Assembly (NCBI GenBank): GCA_016715465.1
Contig: JADKAA010000029.1
Coordinates: forward strand, 2,666,001-2,730,000
Direction: 5' to 3'
Length of the DNA stretch: 64,000 nt
From: Saprospiraceae bacterium
GTDB taxonomy: Bacteria > Bacteroidota > Bacteroidia > Chitinophagales > Saprospiraceae
Translations under genes and position numbers: made by a program
Notes under the pieces: model-generated
What the model saw: the letters and a program-made list of their open reading frames with translations, nothing else
Told to the model about the DNA's origin: nothing
Database searches by the model: none
Part shown: positions 27,614 to 37,038 of the stretch, piece after piece
Layout: each line of letters begins with the position of its first letter
Position numbering within the stretch: the first letter of the stretch is position 1

Positions 27614-28050
27614 ACAAACCGATTCTTTTTATAGTCATGTTTTTGGCAACACAGGTAGCCTTAACAGCCCAATCTGAAAGCACCTGGAAAACCCTGTCAA
27701 AGATCACCTACCGCAAGGAGTATGACGAACTGATGGGTTTTAAAATCGACAAACCTGTATTCAGTGATGCCATCAAACAACTGGAAGGAAAGACCATTTC
27801 TTTAAAAGGATACATCATTCCCGTAGAAGGGTATAAGTCCCATAAGGAATTTATTTTTTCTGCTTTTCCCTACAGCATGTGTTTTTTCTGTGGAGGTGCC
27901 GGACCTGAGACGGTCATGGAAGTTCAGGCCAAAGAAGCCGTGAAATACACCGCTGAGCAGGTCACCCTTACCGGCGTCTTACGCCTAAACAGCGACGACA
28001 TCAACCGGTTGATGTTTAAGCTCGACCAAGCAGTTAAGATAGACAAATGA
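27610..28050 (+). CDS. Exported CFFCG-motif protein (DUF3299-like), copy 2
   Basis: A 146-residue tandem paralogue of the preceding gene: signal peptide ending VALTAQ, then ISLKGYIIPVEGYKSHKEF and MCFFCGGAGPETVMEVQ. It overlaps copy 1 by 4 bp (ATGA), so all four genes of the ABC set are translationally coupled or tightly spaced. Having two copies suggests a heterodimer or ligand diversification. The segment between YIIP and the cysteine motif differs most (LAQNHFMLSKFSEK versus KEFIFSAFPYS). Confidence 0.7.
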   Translation: MNKPILFIVMFLATQVALTAQSESTWKTLSKITYRKEYDELMGFKIDKPVFSDAIKQLEGKTISLKGYIIPVEGYKSHKEFIFSAFPYSMCFFCGGAGPETVMEVQAKEAVKYTAEQVTLTGVLRLNSDDINRLMFKLDQAVKIDK

Positions 28051-28545
28051 TGGCTGGCAACGGAGCAACCGGGGAAGGAGCAACGGAGCAACCGGGGTCG
28101 GAGCAACGGAGCAACCGGGGTCGGGGCATCGGTAATATTTAATGATCTAATTCCGGGCAAGCGTTGACTGTTTCCGGCAACCGGGCACACTTGGTCCTAT
28201 ATTCATATACTTCAGTAAAAGTTTTGTCGAAGACACCCTCGAATAGAGATTTGTCGAAGCCACTTTTAGAGGGACACGCTTGTTATTTTGGTGAGAATAA
28301 AAGCGCCGTAGGCGTGAAATCTTTGTAGCCACCGGTGAAGCCGGTGGCGGGGGATGAAAATAAAATAGTTTTGGCGGCATTTTTGACAGATGTAAGACAT
28401 CGCTCAAAAATGATGAAAAAACACCATAAATGCGCTCTTTGAATAGGATTCGCCTGTCTGCCATTTTTTTCGGTGATGCCGAAACCGGTTCGGTCATCAG
28501 GATACCTCCGATGCTCCGATGCTCTGTTGACCCTACTTCCAATAC
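28051..28545. repeat. Repeat-rich convergent gap with REP-like hairpins
   Basis: No gene is seen in 495 bp. From 28056 to 28122 there is a 23-bp tandem repeat (start GGAGCAACGGAG; two full copies from 28077 and one partial before). At 28312-28324 is a GCGCC-GTA-GGCGT element, at 28328-28348 a perfect GCCACCGG/CCGGTGGC hairpin, and at 28378-28412 a compound hairpin (CATTTTTGA/TCAAAAATG outside, GATGT/ACATC inside). The GCCGTAGGC plus hairpin layout resembles REP elements mobilised by RAYT transposases, one of which is at 46517. Confidence 0.6.
28378..28412. terminator. Compound hairpin between convergent genes
   Basis: The 9-bp outer arms CATTTTTGA and TCAAAAATG enclose a second stem GATGT-AAG-ACATC. 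It lies between the CFFCG operon and the Crp-family gene and could terminate either, although it lacks a long T-tract. Confidence 0.4.
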
Positions 28546-29238
28546 TCACCCCAGCATTGCCAACTGTCTGATCAAAATCTTATTTGGTTTTCTGTCTGAA
28601 AAGTGAATAATATTGGATTCCTTTAGCTCATTGAGGATCCTGGCTACGGTTTGTCGGGAGGTGTCCGTAAGGAAGGCGATTTCTTTGTGGGACATGCCGT
28701 GGTTGATGAGGATTTCATTGAGGCCGATTGTAATGCCGTGCATCGAAGCGGTTTTTTTGATGAAGCCGGTGATGCGTTCCTTGGCTTTCAGAAAGACAAA
28801 GGCCTGCATTCGCGCTTCGAGGTCCTGAATGCGTCCGATAATTATATTTGCGAGGGTGGCCATCAGTTCTCCGTGTGTGGCGACCAGTTTTTTGAAAAAC
28901 CGGACGTCTATTTTTAAAACAGTGCTGTCGGTGAGGGCTTCGGCAAATTCGAGGCGGTGGGTGGAGGAAGTAAAGATGTTCTCGCCGAATATTTCATTTT
29001 TATAGACGATGTATTTTACCAGGACCTTGTTGCCTTCGGTCTGGGCTGCCAGCTTGACAGAACCCTTTAAGACCAGGTAAACATGGGTGATGCCATCGTT
29101 GTATTGGTAAACCTTTTTGTGCTTTGGCACATTCATTAAGGAAGATGATTTCAACATTTCATCCACCTGCCCCGGATTGAGGTTGGTAAAGAGGGGAATG
29201 GGGCGGATCATTTCAGGGGTAATGGTGGTATTTGTCAT
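28546..29238 (-). CDS. Crp/Fnr-family transcription regulator
   Basis: A 230-residue regulator with a cyclic-nucleotide-binding-like beta barrel (HVYLVLKGSVKLAAQTEGNK, IFGENIFTSS) and a C-terminal HTH (MSHKEIAFLTDTSRQTVARILNELKE is recognisable over residues 180-205). The ATG at 29238 follows AAGGAAG and gives a normal N terminus (MTNTTITPEMI); a longer frame to 29313 adds a hydrophobic stretch that is untypical. No Fnr-type iron-sulphur cysteines are seen. Divergent from nadB, 87 bp apart, so it may control that gene. Confidence 0.85.
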   Translation of the reverse strand: MTNTTITPEMIRPIPLFTNLNPGQVDEMLKSSSLMNVPKHKKVYQYNDGITHVYLVLKGSVKLAAQTEGNKVLVKYIVYKNEIFGENIFTSSTHRLEFAEALTDSTVLKIDVRFFKKLVATHGELMATLANIIIGRIQDLEARMQAFVFLKAKERITGFIKKTASMHGITIGLNEILINHGMSHKEIAFLTDTSRQTVARILNELKESNIIHFSDRKPNKILIRQLAMLG

Positions 29239-29325
29239 GACTTCCTTTGTTTGATAGGTTAAGATGATAAAAAGTGTAAAAACCCCTACTTTTGGAAATA
29301 TTTTTTTCATCAATCGATAAAATAA

Positions 29326-30927
29326 GTGGTAAAAACGGATGTATTGGTCATTGGAGGCGGGGTTGCGGGCCTGTCATTTGCCATCTGGCTGGCTGAAAAA
29401 AGGAAGGATCTCAGTATCATGGTACTCACCAAAACGGACGCATCCGAAAGCAATACGCGATACGCGCAGGGTGGGGTGGCTGCCGTCTGGAATAAAGCCA
29501 TAGACGACAACTACAAACACATTGCAGACACCCTTGATGCCGGTGACGGCCTTTGCGACAGGGAGGTGGTGAAAATGGTGGTAGAGGAAGGACCCAAACG
29601 CGTACAGGAGATCATCGACTGGGGTGCCAGATTTGACAAAAACAAAGAGGGCCTGTACGACTTGGGAAAAGAGGGCGGACACTCGGAAAACCGCATCCTG
29701 CATTACAAAGACATCACCGGCTGGGAGATCCAGCGCACGCTCAACGAAAAGGCCAACAGCCTTGACAACATTACCTTGTGTGAGCAGTTTTTTGCCGTCA
29801 ACATCATTACCCAGCACCACCTGGGCCGCTATGTGACCCGGCTTACCCCGGACATTGAGTGTTACGGAGCTTACGTACTCGATAAAACAACCAGCACCAT
29901 TGAGACCATCCTGGCGCGGGCAACGGTCATTGCCACCGGTGGAGCGGGTCAGGTGTACAAGAGCACGACCAATCCCGTCATTGCGTCGGGAGATGGCATG
30001 GCCATGGTTTATCGCGCCAAAGGCCGTCTCGCCAACATGGAGTTTGTGCAGTTTCACCCTACTTCGCTCTACAATCCGGCGGGGGAAAATCCTTCCTTTC
30101 TCATTTCAGAAGCGGTCCGGGGTTTTGGAGGCGTGCTGCGCACCAAAGAAGGCGAAGAGTTTATGCAGAAGTACGACAAACGCAAATCTTTGGCGCCCAG
30201 GGACATCGTGGCCAGGGCCATCGACAACGAAATGAAACTCCGGGGTAGTGAACACATGTACCTCGACTGTACACACCTGGACAAAGAGGCGTTTTACCAT
30301 CACTTCCCCAACATTTACGACAAGTGTATGAGCCTGGGCATCGACCCCATGAAGGATTACATCCCGGTAGTACCCGCCTGTCATTACATCTGTGGGGGCA
30401 TTCTGGTGGATCATCAGGGGGCCACTTCGATCAAAAACCTGTATGCCGCCGGAGAATGCACCAATACCGGTCTGCACGGCGCCAACCGGCTCGCATCTAA
30501 CTCCCTGCTGGAAGGGCTGGTTTATGGTTACCGCATAGCGGAGGTCCTTGGGACTGCGATCGATGAAATGTTTTATAAGGACAACATTCCCAAATGGAAT
30601 GCTGAGGGCACCACGGATCCCCGGGAAATGGTCTTACTCACCCAAAGCCTCAAGGAACTCAAGGAGATCATGTCGAGTTATGTGGGCATCGTGCGCAACG
30701 ATGTGCGTCTCAAGCGGGCATTGGATCGACTGTACCTGTTGTATGAAGAAACGGAGGAACTATACAACTCCACCAGCATCTCACCCCAGCTGTGTGAATT
30801 GAGAAACCTCATCACCATTGCCTACCTCATCAGCAAGGCCGCCAACATGCGAAAGGAAAGCCGCGGCCTGCATTTCAATACCGACTATCCGGGGGAGTTT
30901 GATTACATACAGACGACGTTGTTGTAG
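29326..30927 (+). CDS. nadB: L-aspartate oxidase
   Basis: A 533-residue flavoprotein: FAD-binding VLVIGGGVAGLSFAIWLA, NTRYAQGGVAAVW, ATGGAGQVYKSTTNP, EFVQFHPTSLY, and GLHGANRLASNSLLEGLVYG are characteristic of NadB over succinate dehydrogenase. It oxidises aspartate to iminoaspartate in NAD synthesis. The start is GTG. nadA and nadC are not in the window. The gene is followed 15 bp later by a 63-bp scrap of a T9SS sorting-domain sequence. Confidence 0.93.
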   Translation: MVKTDVLVIGGGVAGLSFAIWLAEKRKDLSIMVLTKTDASESNTRYAQGGVAAVWNKAIDDNYKHIADTLDAGDGLCDREVVKMVVEEGPKRVQEIIDWGARFDKNKEGLYDLGKEGGHSENRILHYKDITGWEIQRTLNEKANSLDNITLCEQFFAVNIITQHHLGRYVTRLTPDIECYGAYVLDKTTSTIETILARATVIATGGAGQVYKSTTNPVIASGDGMAMVYRAKGRLANMEFVQFHPTSLYNPAGENPSFLISEAVRGFGGVLRTKEGEEFMQKYDKRKSLAPRDIVARAIDNEMKLRGSEHMYLDCTHLDKEAFYHHFPNIYDKCMSLGIDPMKDYIPVVPACHYICGGILVDHQGATSIKNLYAAGECTNTGLHGANRLASNSLLEGLVYGYRIAEVLGTAIDEMFYKDNIPKWNAEGTTDPREMVLLTQSLKELKEIMSSYVGIVRNDVRLKRALDRLYLLYEETEELYNSTSISPQLCELRNLITIAYLISKAANMRKESRGLHFNTDYPGEFDYIQTTLL

Positions 30928-30942
30928 GATAATATTAGGTGT

Positions 30943-31005
30943 GCTTACAAGGTGGAGGATGGTACGAAGACCCTGGGTGAAGGCAGGGTGTTATTTTTAG
31001 ACTAA
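30943..31005 (+). pseudogene. Remnant of a T9SS sorting-domain 3' end
   Basis: The 63-bp stretch reads AYKVEDGTKTLGEGRVLFLD then TAA. The last 63 bp of the cargo gene ending at 37028 read AYKVEDGTRILGEGRVLILE then TGA. By my count the two match at 52 of 63 bases. It has no start or upstream coding frame, so it is a leftover of a second cargo gene. The two copies bracket about 6 kb. Confidence 0.8.
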
Positions 31006-31261
31006 AATGGGCTAATATTCTAAGACTGTATTTTCAACATTAATTCTTTAGTGGCCTGGAGCGAAACGAGATTGAATTTCAAATAGACTTTTCATAAATT
31101 TTATTTGGCACGAGTTTGGATTGAATAATGTTTTATCTGGTACAATGGGGTATATACGACATTTCACGATGATTTAAATATCGATCTGATTTGTATGCTG
31201 TAATTTTAGCCGGATTGATTACCTGTAACTATTTGATTAATAACCCATTAAAATTTATAAA
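31006..31261. other. AT-rich leader region upstream of the heptamer locus
   Basis: No coding frame is seen. The region becomes clearly more AT-rich than nadB. It should carry the promoter of the cargo gene, but no exact TAnnTTTG was found. Confidence 0.3.
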
Positions 31262-34200
31262 ATGGAAAGTACTATTCAAAAGCGAGATGTAAATCGCACA
31301 TCTACCTGGCTAACGCCAGTTAGACACACCGCACACCGCACACCGCACACCGCACACCGCACACAGCACACAGCACACAGCACACAGCACACAGCACACA
31401 GCATTTTTCAAGGTTAACTACCAAAGTTAGGAAATTTGCATTAATCGTTATCTTATTATTCTTATCTGTATTTCATACCAAAATGTATTCACAGAATTGC
31501 CCATGTACAACAAGCTGTCTGATGAATATTTTATACCAAAACCAATCTCCCTGGACAATTGATTTCGGCTATTACTATGACCCCAATTGTGCATCCGCCA
31601 TCACTTTTTTATGGGAATTTGGTGATGGGAATACATCAACAGAAGAATTTCCCACGCACACATATCAAACCCTGGGAACATATACAGTACATCTCCAAAT
31701 CGTAGATATAAATGGCTGCTGCAGCGAGTATTCAATTGTAATTGGTTGCCCACCGGTTAATGTTCTGTGCGAGCCATTGTGTTCTGGTTTTGTCATAGAC
31801 CAGGGTTTTGAAAATTTTACAGATCCCAGCTGTGGAGACCCAAATTTTCTTAGTCAGTTTGCCAATAATTGTATTGAAAATTGGTATCCCGCCAATGGTA
31901 CGGCAGATGTATTAAGTATCACAGGGAATGAACCGGGGTATGAGGGTACTTATTATGCCCGATTCGTTGAGAACGAAGCTGTATATACACCGTTCAATAT
32001 CAGAAAGTAAAGAAAATACAGACTGGATTTGGCTTCAAAGTTTATACCAGGCAGCACTTCTGGCATGACAGGATCTATGGAAGTATATGCCGCTGATGGT
32101 ATTTCACCAAATTCAGGAAATGTAGGAATACCGTTGTATAATTCTAATCTTAATTCAGTGTGGCCAAAGTTAGGAGAATTGAATTTAGCCTGTAATAATA
32201 TATGGGTTTCTGATTGTATTGAATTTGAGTTGGAAGAAAACCAAAATGAATATTCAGCATTGCTTTTTCAATCAAACATTAGTACAGGTTCAAGTCCAGG
32301 AAAAGAAATACGGATGGATAAAGTGCGGTTTACCTGTGAATTAAAAATTATGAGGGACATCCAAGCCGACTATGTTTCTGGTGGATTATTTAATTTTACA
32401 CCCATACTGAATTAGAAGGATGTAACTGGAAGAATAGAATACAGTTGGAATTTTGGAGACGGACAAGTAAATAATAATGACCCCAACCCCTCACATACCT
32501 ATGCCATAGCTGGAATATATCAGGTATGTGTTACGGCAAAGGATGAAGATGGGTGTTGCGAAACGATATGTAGAGAAATTACATTTGACAATGGAGAGTG
32601 CCTTCTAACCCCGGATTTTAATTATGTTGACGCATCTTCACCTGAAGGCGGAAACATCACATCTTTTATCAATGGTAATATCCTGCAGGATGTAAAATGG
32701 ATTGTCAATGGGAATTTAATTATCAATACGGATATGACCTTTATCCATGTTGAATTGAAAATGGCCGAAGGATCAAGTATAATAGTTGAACCAGGTAAGA
32801 AATTTAAAATATTGGCTAATAGTCAGATTTATGGATGCATAACCATGTGGAAAGGAATATTCTTTTCGGTGGGCGGCGAATATGAAATATCAAACAGCAC
32901 CATCAGTGATGCAGAAACAGCTGTTAATATCAAAGAAATGGCTACTTTACATTTGATTGGCAATACGTTTGATAAAAACTGGATATCGATAGAAGCTGTG
33001 GATGCGGCTTATCCGATTGGTTATTTTTCAGGCAACACATTTGATTGTACTGCCAACTTATTACCTCCTTATATGGGACAGCCACTTATCAATCACGGAG
33101 CGGTGTCTTACTGCGGTGCTAGGGGAAACAGCACAGGATTTTATGACTTAAAATTTGATGACAATATCAATGGTATTGACCAGAGCCCAAATATTTTTCA
33201 AAACATCAGGAATGGAGTCATTGTATTTAATGCTACCGCCTTGCGTTGTGAGGGCAATCAGTTTTTAAACTTATTGCCTGCCCATTTGAATGATGCTACT
33301 TTTAACAGCAATTTTACGGTAACCACCCATTTTAAATACAACATATTGAATCGGGGCTTTAAAGGAGTTAGGTTAAACGAACCACGAAGGACATTCATCA
33401 TGACAGGTAATGACATTTCTGATTATAATGTGAAATTTGAAAATTCTCTTTCAGCTGTATGTAATATAAATGCACCTAAAAATGCATTTATAAATATCTC
33501 GAACAACCCAAATGTAAGTAATTCGCACCTCGGTTTTACCATAGCAAACGGGACAGCCAGCGATGTTTGGTTTAAAAACAACACCCTTTTAAATTTAAAA
33601 ACCGGATTTTATACCCATGACCTGATGGCGAGGTCAATTAAATCGGAGCATAACAATATAACCATTAATAGTTCTGAACCGGTAAATTCTGATGCTGCCA
33701 TTTCGTATTATAATTCAAATGGTGGAGATGCCTATAATAACAACATATATTTAAACGGGAATAGCGGACAATTTTTAACAGGAATAAGTAACGTATTTTC
33801 TGGTTTTGGAGTAGTCAATGAAAATCATATATATGATCAGAATCCAAGCAATTCTTCCATAGGAATAAATGTCCGAGCCAGTTCTGGCGTTGAGTTTTAT
33901 TGTAATAAAATTTACGATACAGAGTATGGCATTGGTTTCAATAACCCATGTCCTGAAACAGTATTAGAGACAACGGAACTAAATAATGTTAAATCTTATA
34001 GTTTAAGTTTAATTAATACTGAAATATCTCCGCAATTATATAATGGAAACACGTTTTATTCTGGAAATGGAATTCAAACAAAGGCATTCTTAGATTTAGG
34101 AACATCTAACTATAGTGTTGACAAAAGCCGAATAATTTACAATTCAAACGATCCCTCACCTAATGGGTTACTTGCTCCAGAAGTTATTGATATACTTCCA

Positions 34201-35235
34201 ACAAATCAAGTTTGGTTTTTAGATGAGGCATTGTCTAACAATGATAAATGTGTCATGGGAATATATAATATAAATGTGAACAAAATCGAAATATTAGAAG
34301 ACATTGCATTAGGGAATGTATTAGCCAACGAATATTATTTACAAAATAAGTGGACAACGCAATTTCAACTATTACAAATACTTGAAAATAATCTGGCAAT
34401 ATTAGACTCTAGTAATGAATTAAGTAATTTTTATTATGACAACTCAGAAGCCAGGCAGTATTTTGATGTTTTTAACACAATCATGAACTTAACAAGTACA
34501 TCGGAAGACACACAATTAGAGCTTTCTGCCAAATGTGAAGAATTTGACTTGCATTCAGAATCATTAGAAAATTTGATAAATTCCCTATTTAATATTCCCA
34601 ATAGCCAGCAAATTGATTCTGCACTATTAATGAAAACCAATATAATGGATTTGCACAACCATATAGGAGTATTGTATGACAGTATACTGACAATGCAGCA
34701 TGCCAATGCGACCCAATTATTCAGCAACGTTAATAATTTGGTAGAGTCTGAAAATTTTTGTTCACAATTTAAAACGGTTTTTAAAGCAAAAATAGACTTA
34801 TTCAGATTTGGTCAGGATTACGTAAATAGCAACTATGGAGATAGTTTAATGACAATTGCCGAGATGTGTGAATTTGAAATTGGTATACCCGTTTATTTGG
34901 CACAATCCATTTGCAAGATACTTGGAATTGGTTATGAAAGTAATGCAAATAATTGTGCAGAAAACAGGATTCAACTTAATCGTGATGTGATGAAGGATAA
35001 TACTTTCTTGATCAATCCTAACCCTGTTTCTGATAGAGTTTTTATTTCAGGAATCCAACCAATTAATAGTATTTCTGTAATTAATAGCATGGGAGTGAAG
35101 TGTTATTTCAAATTATTAAAGGAATCTAAATTTGAACATGAAATGGATTTATCCTTTTTACCGATGGGCAATTACTTTATAATAATTAGTTCTGATATTA
35201 ACAAAATGTCAATTTATAAAATTGTGAAAATATGA
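31262..35235 (+). pseudogene. PKD/beta-helix T9SS cargo gene, disrupted
   Basis: One long frame encodes a secreted protein, but it is broken in three ways. The signal peptide (KFALIVILLFLSVFHTKMYSQ region, about 31430-31494) has no in-frame start codon; the only ATG upstream, at 31262, is in another frame across the 7-bp repeat. TAA at 32008 and TAG at 32413 then stop the frame, which resumes each time. Encoded in order: two PKD domains (ITFLWEFGDGNTS; RIEYSWNFGDGQVN), a right-handed beta-helix region (about 32730-34000, repeated N-rich strands), a helical segment, and a type-A sorting domain (FLINPNPVSDRVFISG). The intact pieces are 31483-32010, 32029-32415 and 32734-35235. Confidence 0.75.
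31331..31403 (+). repeat. Heptanucleotide tandem repeat in the cargo gene 5' end
   Basis: Four GCACACC units followed by six GCACACA units and a final GCA; a variant unit (ACACACC) precedes them at 31324-31330. Seven is not a multiple of three, so each gain or loss changes the frame linking ATG 31262 to the signal peptide. One more unit, or two fewer, would join them. Confidence 0.9.
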
Positions 35236-37028
35236 AGTATTTAATATTCATGTTATTTGTTTTTGGGAGTAGTTATTGCCACTCCCAAAAGGAGGATCAC
35301 ATTTGGTTAGTAGGAAGGCATGTTGATAGAAGTGATGTAGTTTATCCGGTAGGAATTAATTTGTTTGATTTTAATCTCGACCCTGTATCTATTTTGGACA
35401 TTGATTCCATAAAATTGACGTTCAATCGAACATGCTCTTTGATTAGTGATTTAGAGGGAAAAATTAAGTATGTAAGTAATGGCATGCATATTCTTGGCAA
35501 TGACTTTAGTACGGTACTAAATGGAGACACAATAAATTTTAATGGTAAATATTTTAATTTATGGGTGAGTTCTTATTATGATGGAAGTATTAGATTTGAG
35601 GGTTTAAATCTATCTCAAGGAATGCTTATGCTTCCCTGGCCAAAAAAAGATTCCGTTTTTTACGCTGCTTACAATGACTTATATATTGATGGCACTTACT
35701 TTAAAGATTACACGAAAGGCATATTTATCGGTTTATTAGACAATAAAAAAAATGCCGTAATATTCAAAGATAGTTTGATAAACTCAGATTCCTTAAGTGC
35801 CAATTCCCTTCAGGCTTGCAGGCACGGCAATGGGCGAGACTGGTGGATAGTGACCTTCAGCCATAACCACGATTATGCTTATGTATTTTTATTGGATCCA
35901 TCCGGATGTAAATTGATGCACAAGATCAAAACCCCGATGAATTATTTTTTTGGTGCGGGTCAGGCAGCTTTTTCACCAAGAGGAGATAAATATGTTCTGT
36001 TTGAAACCAGTTCCATTGGCAGTTTTATTGTCAATTCAGGACATCTAAGCCTATTTGATTTTGATCGATGTACGGGCTTGTTGAGTAAACCAAGAATTAA
36101 AAGATTTGCTGCCAAAAGCACTGACCTGGGCTGTGCCTTTTCCAATGATGGTAGGTTTCTGTACACTGCCAATGTTGATACCTTGTTTCAATATGACATG
36201 GATGTCGGCGACATATTGAATTCTGGAAAGGTGGCAGCCATATCTGATAAGTATAAAAGTGTGTACAATCCTCCATATTCTCTTGTCAATGACTTTGGTT
36301 ACATGGCCCTGGCACCTGATGGTAAGATCTATGGCCCCGGAGGCAATACGCTGCACATGCACAGGATCGATTTTCCCGATGAAGAAGGAGAGGAGGCACA
36401 GGTGAGACAACACATCATCAACACGGTGAACAATGCCAATACCATACCAAACTTCCCCAACTACCGCCTGGGCCCGGAAGATAGCTCTGCCTGCGATACC
36501 CTGGGACTGGACAACCATGCTATAGCGAAGTTCCGCTATGAGGTGGACACCGCCGACTACCTGAGGGTGCGTTTCACCGATCTATCTTACTTCCGGCCGG
36601 AGACCTGGCAATGGGACTTTGGCGATGGTACTACCTTTGAGGGTCGAAAGCCTTACTGGCATAGCTTCCCCCAAAGTGGAACGTATGAGGTCTGCCTTAC
36701 CGTGGCCAATGAAAATGGCCGTGATACCCTGTGCCGTACCCTGGTGTTGGGCACGAACTCTACCGGTGATGCAGAAAAAAATGATAAACTGATAAACATT
36801 TTTCCCAACCCATCCGATGGCCGCCTCCTGCTTACCTTGCGCGATTATGTACCAAAGCAGGGAGTTTTCCGACTATACGATTTCATGGGCCGGGAGGTTC
36901 ACCACCAAAGGGTGTATTATGGTTGGAACGATGTAGAGGCCGGGCATTTGGCTCCGGGGGCTTATGCTTACAAGGTGGAAGATGGAACGAGGATACTGGG
37001 TGAAGGCAGGGTATTGATTTTGGAGTGA
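35232..37028 (+). CDS. PKD-domain T9SS cargo protein
   Basis: A 598-residue secreted protein: signal peptide (ending YCHSQ), a beta-propeller-like region (about 25-400, with PDGKIYGPGGNTLHMHRI near its end), a PKD domain (TWQWDFGDGTTFEGRKP ... GTYEVCLTVANENG) and a type-A sorting domain (INIFPNPSDGRLLLTL to the end). It overlaps the previous gene by 4 bp. The first about 1,050 bp are AT-rich like the preceding gene; from about 36,300 the gene is distinctly GC-richer, as if two sources were joined. The family is widespread in Saprospiraceae; ligand unknown. Confidence 0.85.
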   Translation: MKYLIFMLFVFGSSYCHSQKEDHIWLVGRHVDRSDVVYPVGINLFDFNLDPVSILDIDSIKLTFNRTCSLISDLEGKIKYVSNGMHILGNDFSTVLNGDTINFNGKYFNLWVSSYYDGSIRFEGLNLSQGMLMLPWPKKDSVFYAAYNDLYIDGTYFKDYTKGIFIGLLDNKKNAVIFKDSLINSDSLSANSLQACRHGNGRDWWIVTFSHNHDYAYVFLLDPSGCKLMHKIKTPMNYFFGAGQAAFSPRGDKYVLFETSSIGSFIVNSGHLSLFDFDRCTGLLSKPRIKRFAAKSTDLGCAFSNDGRFLYTANVDTLFQYDMDVGDILNSGKVAAISDKYKSVYNPPYSLVNDFGYMALAPDGKIYGPGGNTLHMHRIDFPDEEGEEAQVRQHIINTVNNANTIPNFPNYRLGPEDSSACDTLGLDNHAIAKFRYEVDTADYLRVRFTDLSYFRPETWQWDFGDGTTFEGRKPYWHSFPQSGTYEVCLTVANENGRDTLCRTLVLGTNSTGDAEKNDKLINIFPNPSDGRLLLTLRDYVPKQGVFRLYDFMGREVHHQRVYYGWNDVEAGHLAPGAYAYKVEDGTRILGEGRVLILE

Positions 37029-37038
37029 GTTGATCACA

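Noticed and set aside
31331..31403. Heptamer repeat as an ordinary low-complexity protein segment
   Set aside because: The repeat is followed in the ATG frame by a stop at 31415, and the signal peptide is in another frame, so it does not encode a stable linker as given.
32008..32415. Stop-codon reassignment
   Set aside because: TAA, TAG and TGA all end many intact genes in the window, so the genetic code is standard.
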